Below are positions 1-7,996 of a stretch of DNA of 64,000 bases, in pieces. Location: positions 1,116,001 through 1,180,000 of the forward strand of contig CBDAPX010000001.1 in assembly GCA_965198725.1 (NCBI GenBank). Direction: 5' to 3'. A model generated the notes under the pieces. It was given only the letters and a program-made list of their open reading frames with translations. It was not told where the DNA came from and did not search any database. The position numbers and the translations under genes are program-made. Each line of letters starts with the position of its first letter. Within the stretch, counting starts at the first letter, position 1. The stretch comes from CBDAPX01 sp965198725 (GTDB lineage: Bacteria > Pseudomonadota > Alphaproteobacteria > Rhodobacterales > Rhodobacteraceae).

Positions 1-1
1 G

Positions 2-598
2 CTGCCATCGGGTGTTGACGGTTTGGCCAACATTGCCGGTGTCCCGCCCACCCTTGCGGCTGAAACCGTGTTGAAAGTGAACCTTTATGGTTTGCAGCGC
101 CTGACCCTGGGCATGATCCCGAAACTGGCGGATGGCGCATCGATTGCAAACCTCGCTTCGCTTGCCGGGTTTGGCTGGCCGAACGCCGTTGACCAGATCA
201 AGCGGGCGCTGGCGTTGACACTCGAATCCGATGTGGCGGGTTTTTGTGCCGAAGAAGGCCTGAACGACGCAGAAGGTTGCCGGTCCTATTTCCTGGGTAA
301 AGAGGCGCTGGTTGTCTGGACAATGCAAAACCGTTGGACATGGCGGGATCGTGGCATCACCATGAACTGTGTCAGCCCGGGACCGGTCGACACTCCGATC
401 CTGGCGGACTTCGTCGAAACGCTGGGCGAACGGGCCGAAGAAGACATGAAAGTCATGGATCGCCCCGGCACCCCTGTGGATGTCGCCCCGGTTGTGGCCT
501 TTGCGCTTGGCGATGGCGGCAAATGGTTCCGTGGCACAAACTTGATGGTTGATGGCGGCATGTCGAGCCATATTCTGTCAAACATCCACCAGTTCTGA
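2..598 (+). CDS. SDR family oxidoreductase, 5' end outside window
   Basis: This is the C-terminal part of a short-chain dehydrogenase/reductase. The frame is open from the first bases of the window, so the gene starts upstream; an internal TTG at position 23 is not a credible start because it lies inside the conserved cofactor-stabilising motif LANIAG. Visible SDR features are that motif, a serine-rich strand (ANLASLAG), the catalytic YxxxK pair in YFLGKEA, and the post-catalytic CVSPGPVDTP segment that contacts NAD(P). The pattern resembles coniferyl-alcohol or hydroxysteroid dehydrogenase-type SDRs, but the substrate cannot be settled. The next gene begins 7 bases downstream on the same strand, so the two are probably co-transcribed. 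Confidence 0.85.
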   Translation: MPSGVDGLANIAGVPPTLAAETVLKVNLYGLQRLTLGMIPKLADGASIANLASLAGFGWPNAVDQIKRALALTLESDVAGFCAEEGLNDAEGCRSYFLGKEALVVWTMQNRWTWRDRGITMNCVSPGPVDTPILADFVETLGERAEEDMKVMDRPGTPVDVAPVVAFALGDGGKWFRGTNLMVDGGMSSHILSNIHQF

Positions 599-605
599 GG
601 CGACA

Positions 606-1409
606 ATGTCCGTAAAATCCCTGATCGGCACCCAAAAAATCCATCATGCAACCGGGCTTTACCTGGACGGCATTCGCGATGGTAAAGTTTGGGAAGCCTT
701 AAACGCGCATACCGGTGACCGATATACGCAGCACTCGACAGGCGTCGGTGACGGCCAACAGGGATTTGCGGACTTTTTCGGTCCGTTTCTGGAACGAAAC
801 CCCATCCGGGACATTCAGATAAAGCGTGCCATCGAAGACGGCCAATACGTCTTTGTCCACGTGTATCAAAGCCTGAACAATGGTGAGAGCCAGTGGGTCA
901 CGGCTGATTTGTTCGATACCGATGAAAATGACCGCGTCATCGAGCATTGGGATGTCATTCAGGAATACGCAACAGACACACGGTCAGGCCGCAGCATGAT
1001 TGATGGCCCGACCGATATCGAAGACCTCGACAAGACGGAAGCGAACAAGGCATTGGTCGCCGATTTCTGCGAAACGGTTTTGATTGGCGGCAATTTGGAC
1101 CGGGTCGAGGATTTCATTTCGACGGACCAATACGATCAGCATAATCCGACCGTGTCCGATGGTCTGGACGGGTTCCGGGCGCATATCGCGGAATTGCAGG
1201 CTTTAGGTCGAAAAAGCCGGTATTGGAAAGTGCATAAACTGATCGGGCAGGGCAACTTCGTTGTCACCCTCAGCCACGCGCAGGTCGGCGACAGCCATTA
1301 TTGCTATTTCGATATCTTCCGATTGAAAGACGGCAAGATCGTCGAACATTGGGACGTGCAGGAAAAAATCCTTGCGCCGGAGCAGTGGAATAACCAAGGC
1401 AAGTTCTGA
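606..1409 (+). CDS. Tandem SnoaL-like (NTF2-fold) protein
   Basis: A 267-residue protein with two copies of a SnoaL/NTF2-like fold. The first half (about 10-125) and the second half (about 145-262) each end in a matching strand, VIEHWDVIQEYA and IVEHWDVQEKI, the usual C-terminal signature of this fold. Such domains form a cone-shaped pocket used for small-molecule binding or isomerase/hydratase chemistry. I chose ATG 606, just after the SDR stop; the frame is open further upstream, but that would overlap the SDR. Its place behind an SDR suggests a shared catabolic or modifying pathway. The catalytic role is unknown. Confidence 0.75.
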   Translation: MSVKSLIGTQKIHHATGLYLDGIRDGKVWEALNAHTGDRYTQHSTGVGDGQQGFADFFGPFLERNPIRDIQIKRAIEDGQYVFVHVYQSLNNGESQWVTADLFDTDENDRVIEHWDVIQEYATDTRSGRSMIDGPTDIEDLDKTEANKALVADFCETVLIGGNLDRVEDFISTDQYDQHNPTVSDGLDGFRAHIAELQALGRKSRYWKVHKLIGQGNFVVTLSHAQVGDSHYCYFDIFRLKDGKIVEHWDVQEKILAPEQWNNQGKF

Positions 1410-1555
1410 TCATACGACGCTATAATTCTTAGGTCTTGCGGCGGCTTTTGCACCAGAATCACATTTCTTATAGGTGCACTGAACAAGTGCCTCAATATTG
1501 AACCGACGCGCAGCAAAACGAGTTTTGATCGTCGCTTTCAAAGTATTCATTACGC

Positions 1556-2296
1556 CTAGTCAAACACGTAACCGATACCGCGGACGGTGCGAATGACCTG
1601 TGGCTTGCTTGGGTTGGGTTCAACTTTACGACGCAATCGCGATATCCGGAGGTCAATTGACCGGTCGAAGGGCTCCCAGCCCTTTTTGTGTGCTTTTTCA
1701 AGGATCTGATCCCGGCTAAGGGTCCGCCCTCGGTTTTCATGAAAGAGGTGCAACAGGTCGAATTCCATTGCTGTGATTGGGATTTCAGACCCGTCAGGTC
1801 CGTACAGTCGGGCGTTATCTAGGTTCAACTGACATGCACCAATAGACACCGTGCCAGCGTCTGTCCGAGGTGTCCTGGCGGCGTCTTGGGAAGCCACAGA
1901 TTGCCGGCGCAAAGCTGCCTTTATCCGTGCTTCCAGTTCCCTCAGATCCACAGGTTTGCCGAGGTAGTCGTCAGCGCCCATTTCCAGCCCAATAATGCGG
2001 TCCACGACATCGCTGGCCGCAGTCAGCATGATAACAGGGATCGTAGAGTGTGTGCGCATCTCGCGCAGCGCCGTCAGGCCATCGCCGCCTGGCATGTTGA
2101 TATCAAGCAGGATCAGATCGGGTTTGCCGATCTTGAGTTTTCTTTCGAGTTGCGATGAGTTGGCAGCTTCCGAGACTTTGAAACCGCGACCCATCAGATA
2201 TTCGGCAACCATCTCTCTTAGGCGTGGCTCATCATCACACACCAGTATCTCAGCGGATTTGCTGTTTCGTCCCAGGTCTTGTACCGACACGGTCAA
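1556..2296 (-). CDS. OmpR-type response regulator
   Basis: A 246-residue two-component response regulator. The receiver domain (about 15-135) has the acidic pair D21-D22, phospho-acceptor D65 in LILLDINMPG, T92 and K114 in YLGKPVD. The C-terminal winged-helix DNA-binding domain (about 145-246) ends in the typical RRKVEPNP...RTVRGIGYVFD region. It lies 40 bases downstream of the PAS histidine kinase on the same strand, so the two form a cognate pair. It ends with a TAG stop, which matters for the internal TAG codons reported elsewhere in the window. The signal sensed and the target genes are unknown. Confidence 0.92.
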   Translation of the reverse strand: MTVSVQDLGRNSKSAEILVCDDEPRLREMVAEYLMGRGFKVSEAANSSQLERKLKIGKPDLILLDINMPGGDGLTALREMRTHSTIPVIMLTAASDVVDRIIGLEMGADDYLGKPVDLRELEARIKAALRRQSVASQDAARTPRTDAGTVSIGACQLNLDNARLYGPDGSEIPITAMEFDLLHLFHENRGRTLSRDQILEKAHKKGWEPFDRSIDLRISRLRRKVEPNPSKPQVIRTVRGIGYVFD

Positions 2297-2336
2297 AGCG
2301 TTTTCTCCTTCGATATCAGTGTTTTTCCAGGCTCCA

Positions 2337-4559
2337 TCAGGTCAGCATTTCTTTTGGCAACGGCAGGCGGACCACAAATCGTGCTCCGCCGAGTTTGCTG
2401 TCATTTACAGCGATGGTGCCGTTGTGCCCGCTTACAATCCGGTGGCAAATCGCAAGGCCAACACCAGTGCCTTCGCCAATCTCCTTGGTGGAAAACAGCG
2501 GCTCAAAAACGCGATTGCGCAGCTTTTTGGGGACGCCGGGACCGTTGTTGGCAATTTCAATAACCGCCTCACGGTCAGAGGAAGATCGATATGTACGGAC
2601 AGACAGAATACCTTCCCTGCCTTTTTCCCGTATTGCTTGCTGGGCGTTGATCACAAGATTATACATTACCTGGATAAGCTGATCGGCGTCGCCTTTGATA
2701 ACAGGCAAATCATCGGCAAATTCCACGTTAAGACGGTAACGTGTGTCGAGGTCTTGCTGGGCCACTTCCAAGGCTGTATCGACGATCTCATTGACTGAAC
2801 AAGGCTCTGTTTCAAATGGCTGCTGCTTTGCCATGGACAGGAACATCTGGACGATCTTTGCACTGCGTGTCGCTGCCTCTGAGATCCGTCCGACCCGCCT
2901 GAGTAAGTTCGGATCGGACAATTCGTCCTCCAACATCTGGGCATACCCCACTATGATCGAAAGTGGGTTGTTCAGCTCATGCGCAACCCCGGCCAACAAT
3001 TCGCCAAGCGCCGAGAGCTTTTCTTGCTGCTGGGTGATCTGGCGCTGACGTTCCAACTCACGCTCAATTTTCCGCTTCTCGGTGATGTCGACAAAGGAAA
3101 TCAAATATCCGTCCAGCCGCGTTCGGTGGCAAGACGCAAGAACAAAACGGCCATCTGCGAAGGCGAGCGGAATATCCTTTTTGTAGTTCGTCAAAACATC
3201 GCCAAGGTAGTCCACGAAATTTGTCCGGGAAATCGTATCGGGCAACAGATACATTCCAGCATCGATTTGACGCCCCAGTACGTCCTTCACATCTTCACCG
3301 GTTGTTGGCGGTACGGCTTCTGAAGCAAATATTTCCCGCCATTTGTCATTGCCAAAGGCCTGCTTGAATTCCTTGTCAATGAGAACGAGCCCGATATCCA
3401 AAGACTGCACTGCGTCCGTCACGGCGGCGAGATTGCGCGTTTCTGCGTCTTTGAGTGATGTAATGTCGGTGACCACGACGACGCGGCCGTCGTTTTGCGT
3501 TTCGGCCCGTTCAACAAGGAAATGGCGCCCGGATTTGAAATTGACCTCGAAGGGGCGCAGGGTTTGGCGTTGTTCGACAATGGCCTTGCGGAAGGCGTCA
3601 CCAAGGTCTTCTCGCACCGGCTGATTGTTGATCGAGGCCAGTTTCGGCGCCAAGTACGCGATGCGTTCCGGGCCGGTCATTTGCAACAACGCGGCGCCGT
3701 CCAGCCCGTAAGGTTCGGCTAACGCGTCGTTGCAATGGGTAAACTGACCACTCGCGTCTTCGATTGCGACGCCGACCGGCAAGTGATCCATCGCATTCAC
3801 CAATAGTCTTTCTGTTTGGCGTGCTTGCGTGACGTCTTGAATGGTTAAAACTTTCCCACCGTGCTCGGTGTCATAGACGTTTCCAACCAACTCGCTGCCG
3901 TGGTTGTTGGGAACCGGGAAATCCTGCCCGTTGGTGTCGATCACCATATCGAGATAGCCAAGGACCTGTTCGGACGTCATCCCTTCGGCGATCGGGAAAA
4001 GACCTGTTCGAATGGCTTGGGCGTGGATGTCCCGCATGCGTTGGCCCGGGATCAGCAGGTTGTTGTTTGGATCGCCAATTTCTCTGAACTTTTGGTTTGC
4101 AAAGACCAACCGGTTTTCATCATCGATCAGTGCAACACCAAAATTCACATGGTCTATGGCATCACCGAAAAGATCCCTGACGTCACGATCCATCATCAAA
4201 TTGGCTGGTGTGTGCCGAACGATTGCGGTGACCTTTCCGCCGTCGGTTGAAAAAAGGTCCAGACGGTCGGGTAATGGACCGGAAGTAGTCAGATCTATTG
4301 AGCCGACCGCTCCATAATCGCCACGGGCGCGTGTGTCCGAAACATCGTATACCAGCTTTTCGATGTCATCGTCGCTGGCGCGACTTTCCAACAGAGATTG
4401 CAAAGGCTGCCCCGGACGGCACAACCGTTCCAGGAAAAGTGACTTGAACCGGCCATTGGCTATAACGAGACGCAGCGCATCATCGAAGATCGCGAACCCA
4501 TGATCGAGAAACTCGATCGAGCCAGCAAAGGCATCAACCTGTTTCTGTTGGTTACCCAA
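2337..4559 (-). CDS. Multi-PAS sensor histidine kinase
   Basis: A 740-residue histidine kinase without an obvious membrane segment or signal peptide, so probably cytoplasmic. Four PAS-like units precede the kinase core, at about 12-118, 132-245, 252-370 and 383-495; several have the 'GFAIFDDALRLVIAN' pattern of the PAS_7 type. The dimerisation domain carries H527 in GVAHELNNPLS. The ATPase domain has the N box (VMYNLVINAQQAI, about 631-643) and the G boxes NNGPGVP and GEGTGVGLAI (about 671-704). The start is TTG at 4559, chosen because GGAAGAG lies about 9 bases upstream and no in-frame ATG occurs before a stop. It is followed by its response regulator. Confidence 0.92.
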   Translation of the reverse strand: MGNQQKQVDAFAGSIEFLDHGFAIFDDALRLVIANGRFKSLFLERLCRPGQPLQSLLESRASDDDIEKLVYDVSDTRARGDYGAVGSIDLTTSGPLPDRLDLFSTDGGKVTAIVRHTPANLMMDRDVRDLFGDAIDHVNFGVALIDDENRLVFANQKFREIGDPNNNLLIPGQRMRDIHAQAIRTGLFPIAEGMTSEQVLGYLDMVIDTNGQDFPVPNNHGSELVGNVYDTEHGGKVLTIQDVTQARQTERLLVNAMDHLPVGVAIEDASGQFTHCNDALAEPYGLDGAALLQMTGPERIAYLAPKLASINNQPVREDLGDAFRKAIVEQRQTLRPFEVNFKSGRHFLVERAETQNDGRVVVVTDITSLKDAETRNLAAVTDAVQSLDIGLVLIDKEFKQAFGNDKWREIFASEAVPPTTGEDVKDVLGRQIDAGMYLLPDTISRTNFVDYLGDVLTNYKKDIPLAFADGRFVLASCHRTRLDGYLISFVDITEKRKIERELERQRQITQQQEKLSALGELLAGVAHELNNPLSIIVGYAQMLEDELSDPNLLRRVGRISEAATRSAKIVQMFLSMAKQQPFETEPCSVNEIVDTALEVAQQDLDTRYRLNVEFADDLPVIKGDADQLIQVMYNLVINAQQAIREKGREGILSVRTYRSSSDREAVIEIANNGPGVPKKLRNRVFEPLFSTKEIGEGTGVGLAICHRIVSGHNGTIAVNDSKLGGARFVVRLPLPKEMLT

Positions 4560-4941
4560 GCGAATGAACTCTTCCTTCTTTGCCCCGGTTCCAAATGTCC
4601 CGCAACGTCTCCATCGTTATCCAAACATAAATCGCTGCACGCCGTCAGACCGGAAATTGTATCAGTTGTGTCTGCTGTTTCAGCGGCGACACCGGGCGGA
4701 AACAATTGAAACCGAAGGCGAAATCATCTCGACAAATAGGTATCCTATTCCGTTTCCACGCCACCGAGGCGGTTTGATTTAAGGGAGACGGACCTAAGAA
4801 TTTCATTGCCCAAGCAGCTTTTCAATGCGGCTCGGCGTTCTCTCACAAACATTCTCATGAACCTGACCGGGCTCTTTTTGGCCCAACTTGCACGCCAGCT
4901 TTTGCCGCGGCCTGCTCCCAAGAAAAGTAAAGGACCCCACA
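4560..4941. other. Divergent intergenic region between histidine kinase and RTX gene
   Basis: About 380 bases between two divergently transcribed genes. I see no convincing gene here; the short open frames lack a ribosome site and family resemblance. It must hold the promoters of both neighbours. The one clear element is a 15-base perfect palindrome at 4735-4749, listed separately. An AAAGGA ribosome site lies just upstream of the RTX start at 4942. Confidence 0.6.
4735..4749. promoter_or_regulatory. Perfect palindrome, possible operator
   Basis: AATAGG-TAT-CCTATT has 6-base arms and a 3-base spacer. It sits about 190 bases upstream of the RTX start and about 175 bases upstream of the kinase start. 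The size and symmetry fit a regulator binding site, but no regulator is identified and a 6-base inverted repeat can occur by chance. Confidence 0.3.
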
Positions 4942-6318
4942 ATGTCTCGGAAACGATTGACGAAGAAAGTTGAAAAAGTCATTGCAGCCGGTGACCAGCG
5001 GCCGACGGAAACGCCGGACAGCATTGACCGCGCGCTGGTTCGCCAACCCACTGTGCCAGAGGAACCGATTTACACGCCCTTGGAGGGTTATGATCTACCG
5101 TTTCTGAACGTAGAGATATTCGAGCGCGCAATCGCGCCCAATTCACCAAACTTTTTGTCACCGTATTTCAACTGGGTCACGCCCACCCCTGATGGCGGCA
5201 CGATCCTGACGCCCAATACCATCTGGTATGATTGGGGCGGTGAAGACTACTACGAAGGAACCTGGCAAAATAATACGGCCTACGGTTTGTGGGGTCGCGA
5301 TGAAATTTATCTCTTTGGTGGCAACGACATTGGTTACGGCGGCAGCGGGAACGATCTGCTGCATGGCGGCAGCGGCGATGACACCTTGAATGGTGGTACT
5401 GGCCGAGATCGCTTGTTCGGAGATGTTGGCAACGACATTCTGAACGGAGATAGCGGGAACGATTGGATATACGGCGGGCGCGGCAATGATGGCATCCGCG
5501 GCGGCACCGGCAACGACGACATCATGGGCAACGAAGGCAACGACTGGGTGCGGGGCGGTGATGGCAACGACACCATCGAAGGCAACTCTGGTAACGATTT
5601 GCTTTGGGGCGACGAAGGCGATGATCGTGTTTATGGCGGTGAAGGAGAAGACTAGGTCTTTGGCGGCATTGGAGACGACTTCCTGCAAGGCGGCAGCGAC
5701 AACGACGATATTCAAGGCGGCGGTGGCCAAGATACCATGTTCGGCGATCAAGGAGACGACGAAATGCGCGGAGACGCGTCGCGCGACATCATGGATGGTG
5801 GCATTGGCAATGACCTTATGGATGGCGGCACCGGCAACGACAGCATGGAAGGTGGCGAAGGCTCAGACTCGATGTGGGGTCGCGACGGCAACGATTTCAT
5901 GTTTGGCGACGCGGACAATGACCAGATCTTTGGCGGTGCGGGCATCGACCACATCACCGGTGGTACCAACGACCCCGGTGACGAAGGTGATGTACTGGGC
6001 GGTGGAGCGGGCGCTGATGCTTTCTACTTTGTGAAAGGTGACAGCGGTGGCGGCACATCTGTCGACGTTATAAACGACTTTGGCGTTGGCGCAGACCTAA
6101 TCGTGGTTCAGGGAAACGGTGCAACGACGTTTCTGGGCGAGCAGTCTGGGTTTTCGAATTCACCGGGTGCAGAGGCATATTTCCAGCACATCGTGGATGA
6201 CGATAACGGCAATGTCACAAGCGTTTTCATACGGGATGCGAATGGCGTCGATGCAGACCTTGAAATTGCGCTTTTAGGGCATATCGATCTGGACCAGAAC
6301 GACCTGTTCATTATCTGA
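4942..6318 (+). pseudogene. RTX calcium-binding protein, interrupted by in-frame TAG
   Basis: A secreted RTX-type protein of 459 codons. I chose ATG 4942 because AAAGGA lies 7-8 bases upstream. The first ~125 residues are non-repetitive and lack a Sec signal; after that come many GGxGxD nonapeptides that bind calcium in a beta-roll. The last ~80 residues have the aliphatic and acidic composition (ending DQNDLFII) expected of a type I secretion signal. Codon 238 (5653-5655) is TAG. The same frame then continues without further damage: the repeat GGEGED-stop-VFGG resumes at once. Without readthrough the product is 237 residues and lacks the secretion signal. No type I transporter lies nearby. 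Confidence 0.8.
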
Positions 6319-6336
6319 TCGCTGCGAGACCTGTCC

Positions 6337-6368
6337 CATAATGAGCCGGCAGCGTCCGGCTCATTATG
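6337..6368 (+). terminator. Hairpin terminator after RTX gene
   Basis: A perfect 13-base stem, CATAATGAGCCGG with CCGGCTCATTATG, encloses a 6-base loop 18 bases after the RTX stop. The following T-tract is poor on either strand. It sits between convergent genes and could serve both. Confidence 0.65.
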
Positions 6369-6407
6369 CTTAAAGAGTTGTAGAGCAATGCGGTTCATTT
6401 GCTGAGA

Positions 6408-7514
6408 TCAAACCGGATCTTTTCGCAATACATCGTCTTTGTCTCGGGAGCTGAAAAGTCTGCCATATTGTGAGTGCGAAAATTCTGCGCTTATGATTTC
6501 GCTGGCCTGAAAAACCATCGCCTGGTTGGAGGTGATCACTGGTTTCCCGACAATGCCTTCGAGCTGAGCAATCGTTTCGACGCTGCGCATGTCGGTACAG
6601 GACAGAACCAGTGCCTGCGCCTCCGGATGATCTGCGGCCCGGCCCAACTCCAACACATCCTTTGGTCGCATGGCACCTTGCCCAACGTTATCGAGGGTTT
6701 CGGCAACCTCCGATCTGGCGACTGTTTTGATCCCGGCGTCGTCGAGGAATGCGACTGCCATATCGTTGATCGCGGCCACGTAGGGCGAGGCAAAACCGAT
6801 GCGGGTGACGTTCAAACTGCGCAAGGCATGGACCAGCGCGCCCGCCGCCGTCACGGTCTTGGCCCCGCTCTGCGTGGCAATACGGTCCGCAAGGTCACGG
6901 TCGAAAGCCACGCCATGCGTCAGCGTCGCCGAGGTACACCCGTAAAGCACAACATCCGGGCGCACGCCCTGACAGACGCCGTCCTCGCTCATGATCAGGT
7001 CGATGGCGAAATATTCGATGTAGAACTCGGCGTTGTTCTTCAGCGACTGACCATAAAGCGTGTGCAGGATCGCGTGCCCGGTCCGGTCCGCCGCCGCGCA
7101 GGTGCGCTGTACCGGCGGGCCTTCACCAAATTCGGTTGTGTGGCCGCCAAAGGGACGCTGATAGATCTTGCCTTCTTCGGTCCGCGAGAACGGCACGCCG
7201 TAGTGTTCCAGCTCGTAAACGGCTTTGGGCGCTTCGCGGGCCAGATACTCCATCGCATCCGTATCGCCCAGCCAATCCGACCCCTTGACCGTGTCATACA
7301 TATGCCACTGCCAGTTATCCGGACCCATATTCGACAGGGACGCCGCAATTCCGCCCTGTGCAGCAACGGTGTGCGAACGGGTTGGGAACACCTTTGAAAT
7401 ACAGGCGGTCCGAAGACCCTGTTCCGCCATGCCAAGCGTGGCCCGCAGTCCAGCGCCACCTGCGCCGACGACCACGACGTCATATTCATGCGTCTCGTAT
7501 TCGTATGCAGCCAT
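6408..7514 (-). CDS. SdhA N-terminus / Asp-Glu racemase-type chimera
   Basis: A 368-residue in-frame fusion of unrelated genes. Residues 1-184 are the N-terminus of succinate dehydrogenase flavoprotein: Rossmann motif VVGAGGAGLRA, the SHTVAAQGG stretch whose histidine (H48) carries covalent FAD, and the GGHTTEFGEGPPVQRTC region. At residue 184/185 (about 6963) the sequence switches to a maleate isomerase/aspartate-glutamate racemase-like protein (RPDVVLYGCTSATLTHG), keeping both cysteine motifs (GCTS, C192; SCTDM) but lacking roughly the first 70-80 residues of that family. The last ~27 residues fit neither. The SdhA capping and catalytic domains are missing, so dehydrogenase activity is not expected. 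The sdhD remnant upstream marks it as IS-linked recombination debris, whether or not it is expressed. Confidence 0.85.
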   Translation of the reverse strand: MAAYEYETHEYDVVVVGAGGAGLRATLGMAEQGLRTACISKVFPTRSHTVAAQGGIAASLSNMGPDNWQWHMYDTVKGSDWLGDTDAMEYLAREAPKAVYELEHYGVPFSRTEEGKIYQRPFGGHTTEFGEGPPVQRTCAAADRTGHAILHTLYGQSLKNNAEFYIEYFAIDLIMSEDGVCQGVRPDVVLYGCTSATLTHGVAFDRDLADRIATQSGAKTVTAAGALVHALRSLNVTRIGFASPYVAAINDMAVAFLDDAGIKTVARSEVAETLDNVGQGAMRPKDVLELGRAADHPEAQALVLSCTDMRSVETIAQLEGIVGKPVITSNQAMVFQASEIISAEFSHSQYGRLFSSRDKDDVLRKDPV

Positions 7515-7561
7515 TTTGTCTCTTCCGTTTGCTAGGACGAACTCGTTTCCGACAGGTCAGA

Positions 7562-7669
7562 TTACAGAGCCATTCGTGCGATTGAGAAAATTCCGATGGC
7601 GATCAGCGTATAGGAAAACGCCTTGACCCCGATCAGAGTGAGTTTGCCGGCCAGGCCGTGGTGGTCTTC
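7562..7669 (-). pseudogene. sdhD: sdhD 3' remnant
   Basis: The last 35 codons of a succinate dehydrogenase membrane-anchor subunit, reading DHHGLAGKLTLIGVKAFSYT and ending in IARMAL-stop. The pattern is the C-terminal transmembrane helix of SdhD. It stops exactly at the IS boundary (7669/7670), and the sdhA start follows 47 bases downstream, as in a normal sdhCDAB operon. The rest of sdhD and all of sdhC are missing on the other side of the IS. A complete sdh operon presumably exists elsewhere in the genome; that is inference. Confidence 0.8.
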
Positions 7670-7686
7670 CCCCACTGAAGTGGTCC
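7670..7686 (+). repeat. IS left terminal inverted repeat
   Basis: CCCCACTGAAGTGGTCC. It pairs with the right repeat at 8855-8871, whose reverse complement is CCCCACCTGAGTGGTCC. Confidence 0.75.
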
Positions 7687-7717
7687 TCCGCTATGTTTAG
7701 GAAAACGGAGGAAACAC

Positions 7718-7996
7718 ATGGCCAACAAGCGACCAAAGCCAGAAGAGATTGTCACGAAGTTACGGCAGGTTGAGGTTCTGACGGGGCAAGGGATGCCGCG
7801 TCTGGATGCGATCCGTCAGATCGGTGTGACTGAACAGACCTACTACCGGTGGAAGAAAAAATACGGCGGAATGGGCACGGATCAATTGAAGGAACTGAAG
7901 CGTCTGCAAAAAGAGAACGAGCGATTGCGCAAAGCCGTTTCTGATCTGACGCTGGACAAGCTGATCTTGGCGGAGGCGGCAAAGGGAAACTTCTGA
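7718..7996 (+). CDS. IS3-family transposase OrfA
   Basis: A 92-residue OrfA. It has the helix-turn-helix recognition region (residues about 10-50; LDAIRQIGVTEQTYYRWKKKYGG) and a C-terminal leucine-zipper-like helix (LKELKRLQKENERLRK), as in the IS407 subgroup of IS3. It binds the element ends and joins OrfB by frameshifting. The ATG at 7718 follows a GGAGG-like sequence. The gene overlaps the -1 frame of OrfB just before its stop; without frameshifting it gives only the DNA-binding protein. Confidence 0.92.
   Translation: MANKRPKPEEIVTKLRQVEVLTGQGMPRLDAIRQIGVTEQTYYRWKKKYGGMGTDQLKELKRLQKENERLRKAVSDLTLDKLILAEAAKGNF
7984..7990 (+). promoter_or_regulatory. -1 ribosomal frameshift slippery site
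   Basis: G GGA AAC lies in the zero frame of OrfA, the classic X XXY YYZ heptamer, 3 bases before the OrfA stop at 7994-7996. Slipping back one base gives GGG AAA CTT CTG AGC, which continues directly into OrfB (LLSPARRR). This would make the OrfAB transposase. Confidence 0.75.

Noticed and set aside
5158..5751. A 197-codon minus-strand frame rich in Val and Ala
   Set aside because: It is the mirror of the GGxGxD-coding repeats of the RTX gene, so the regular composition is a by-product.
5320..5960. Short tandem DNA repeats that could look like a repeat array
   Set aside because: The periodicity is that of coding RTX nonapeptides and there are no unique spacers; it is not a CRISPR array.
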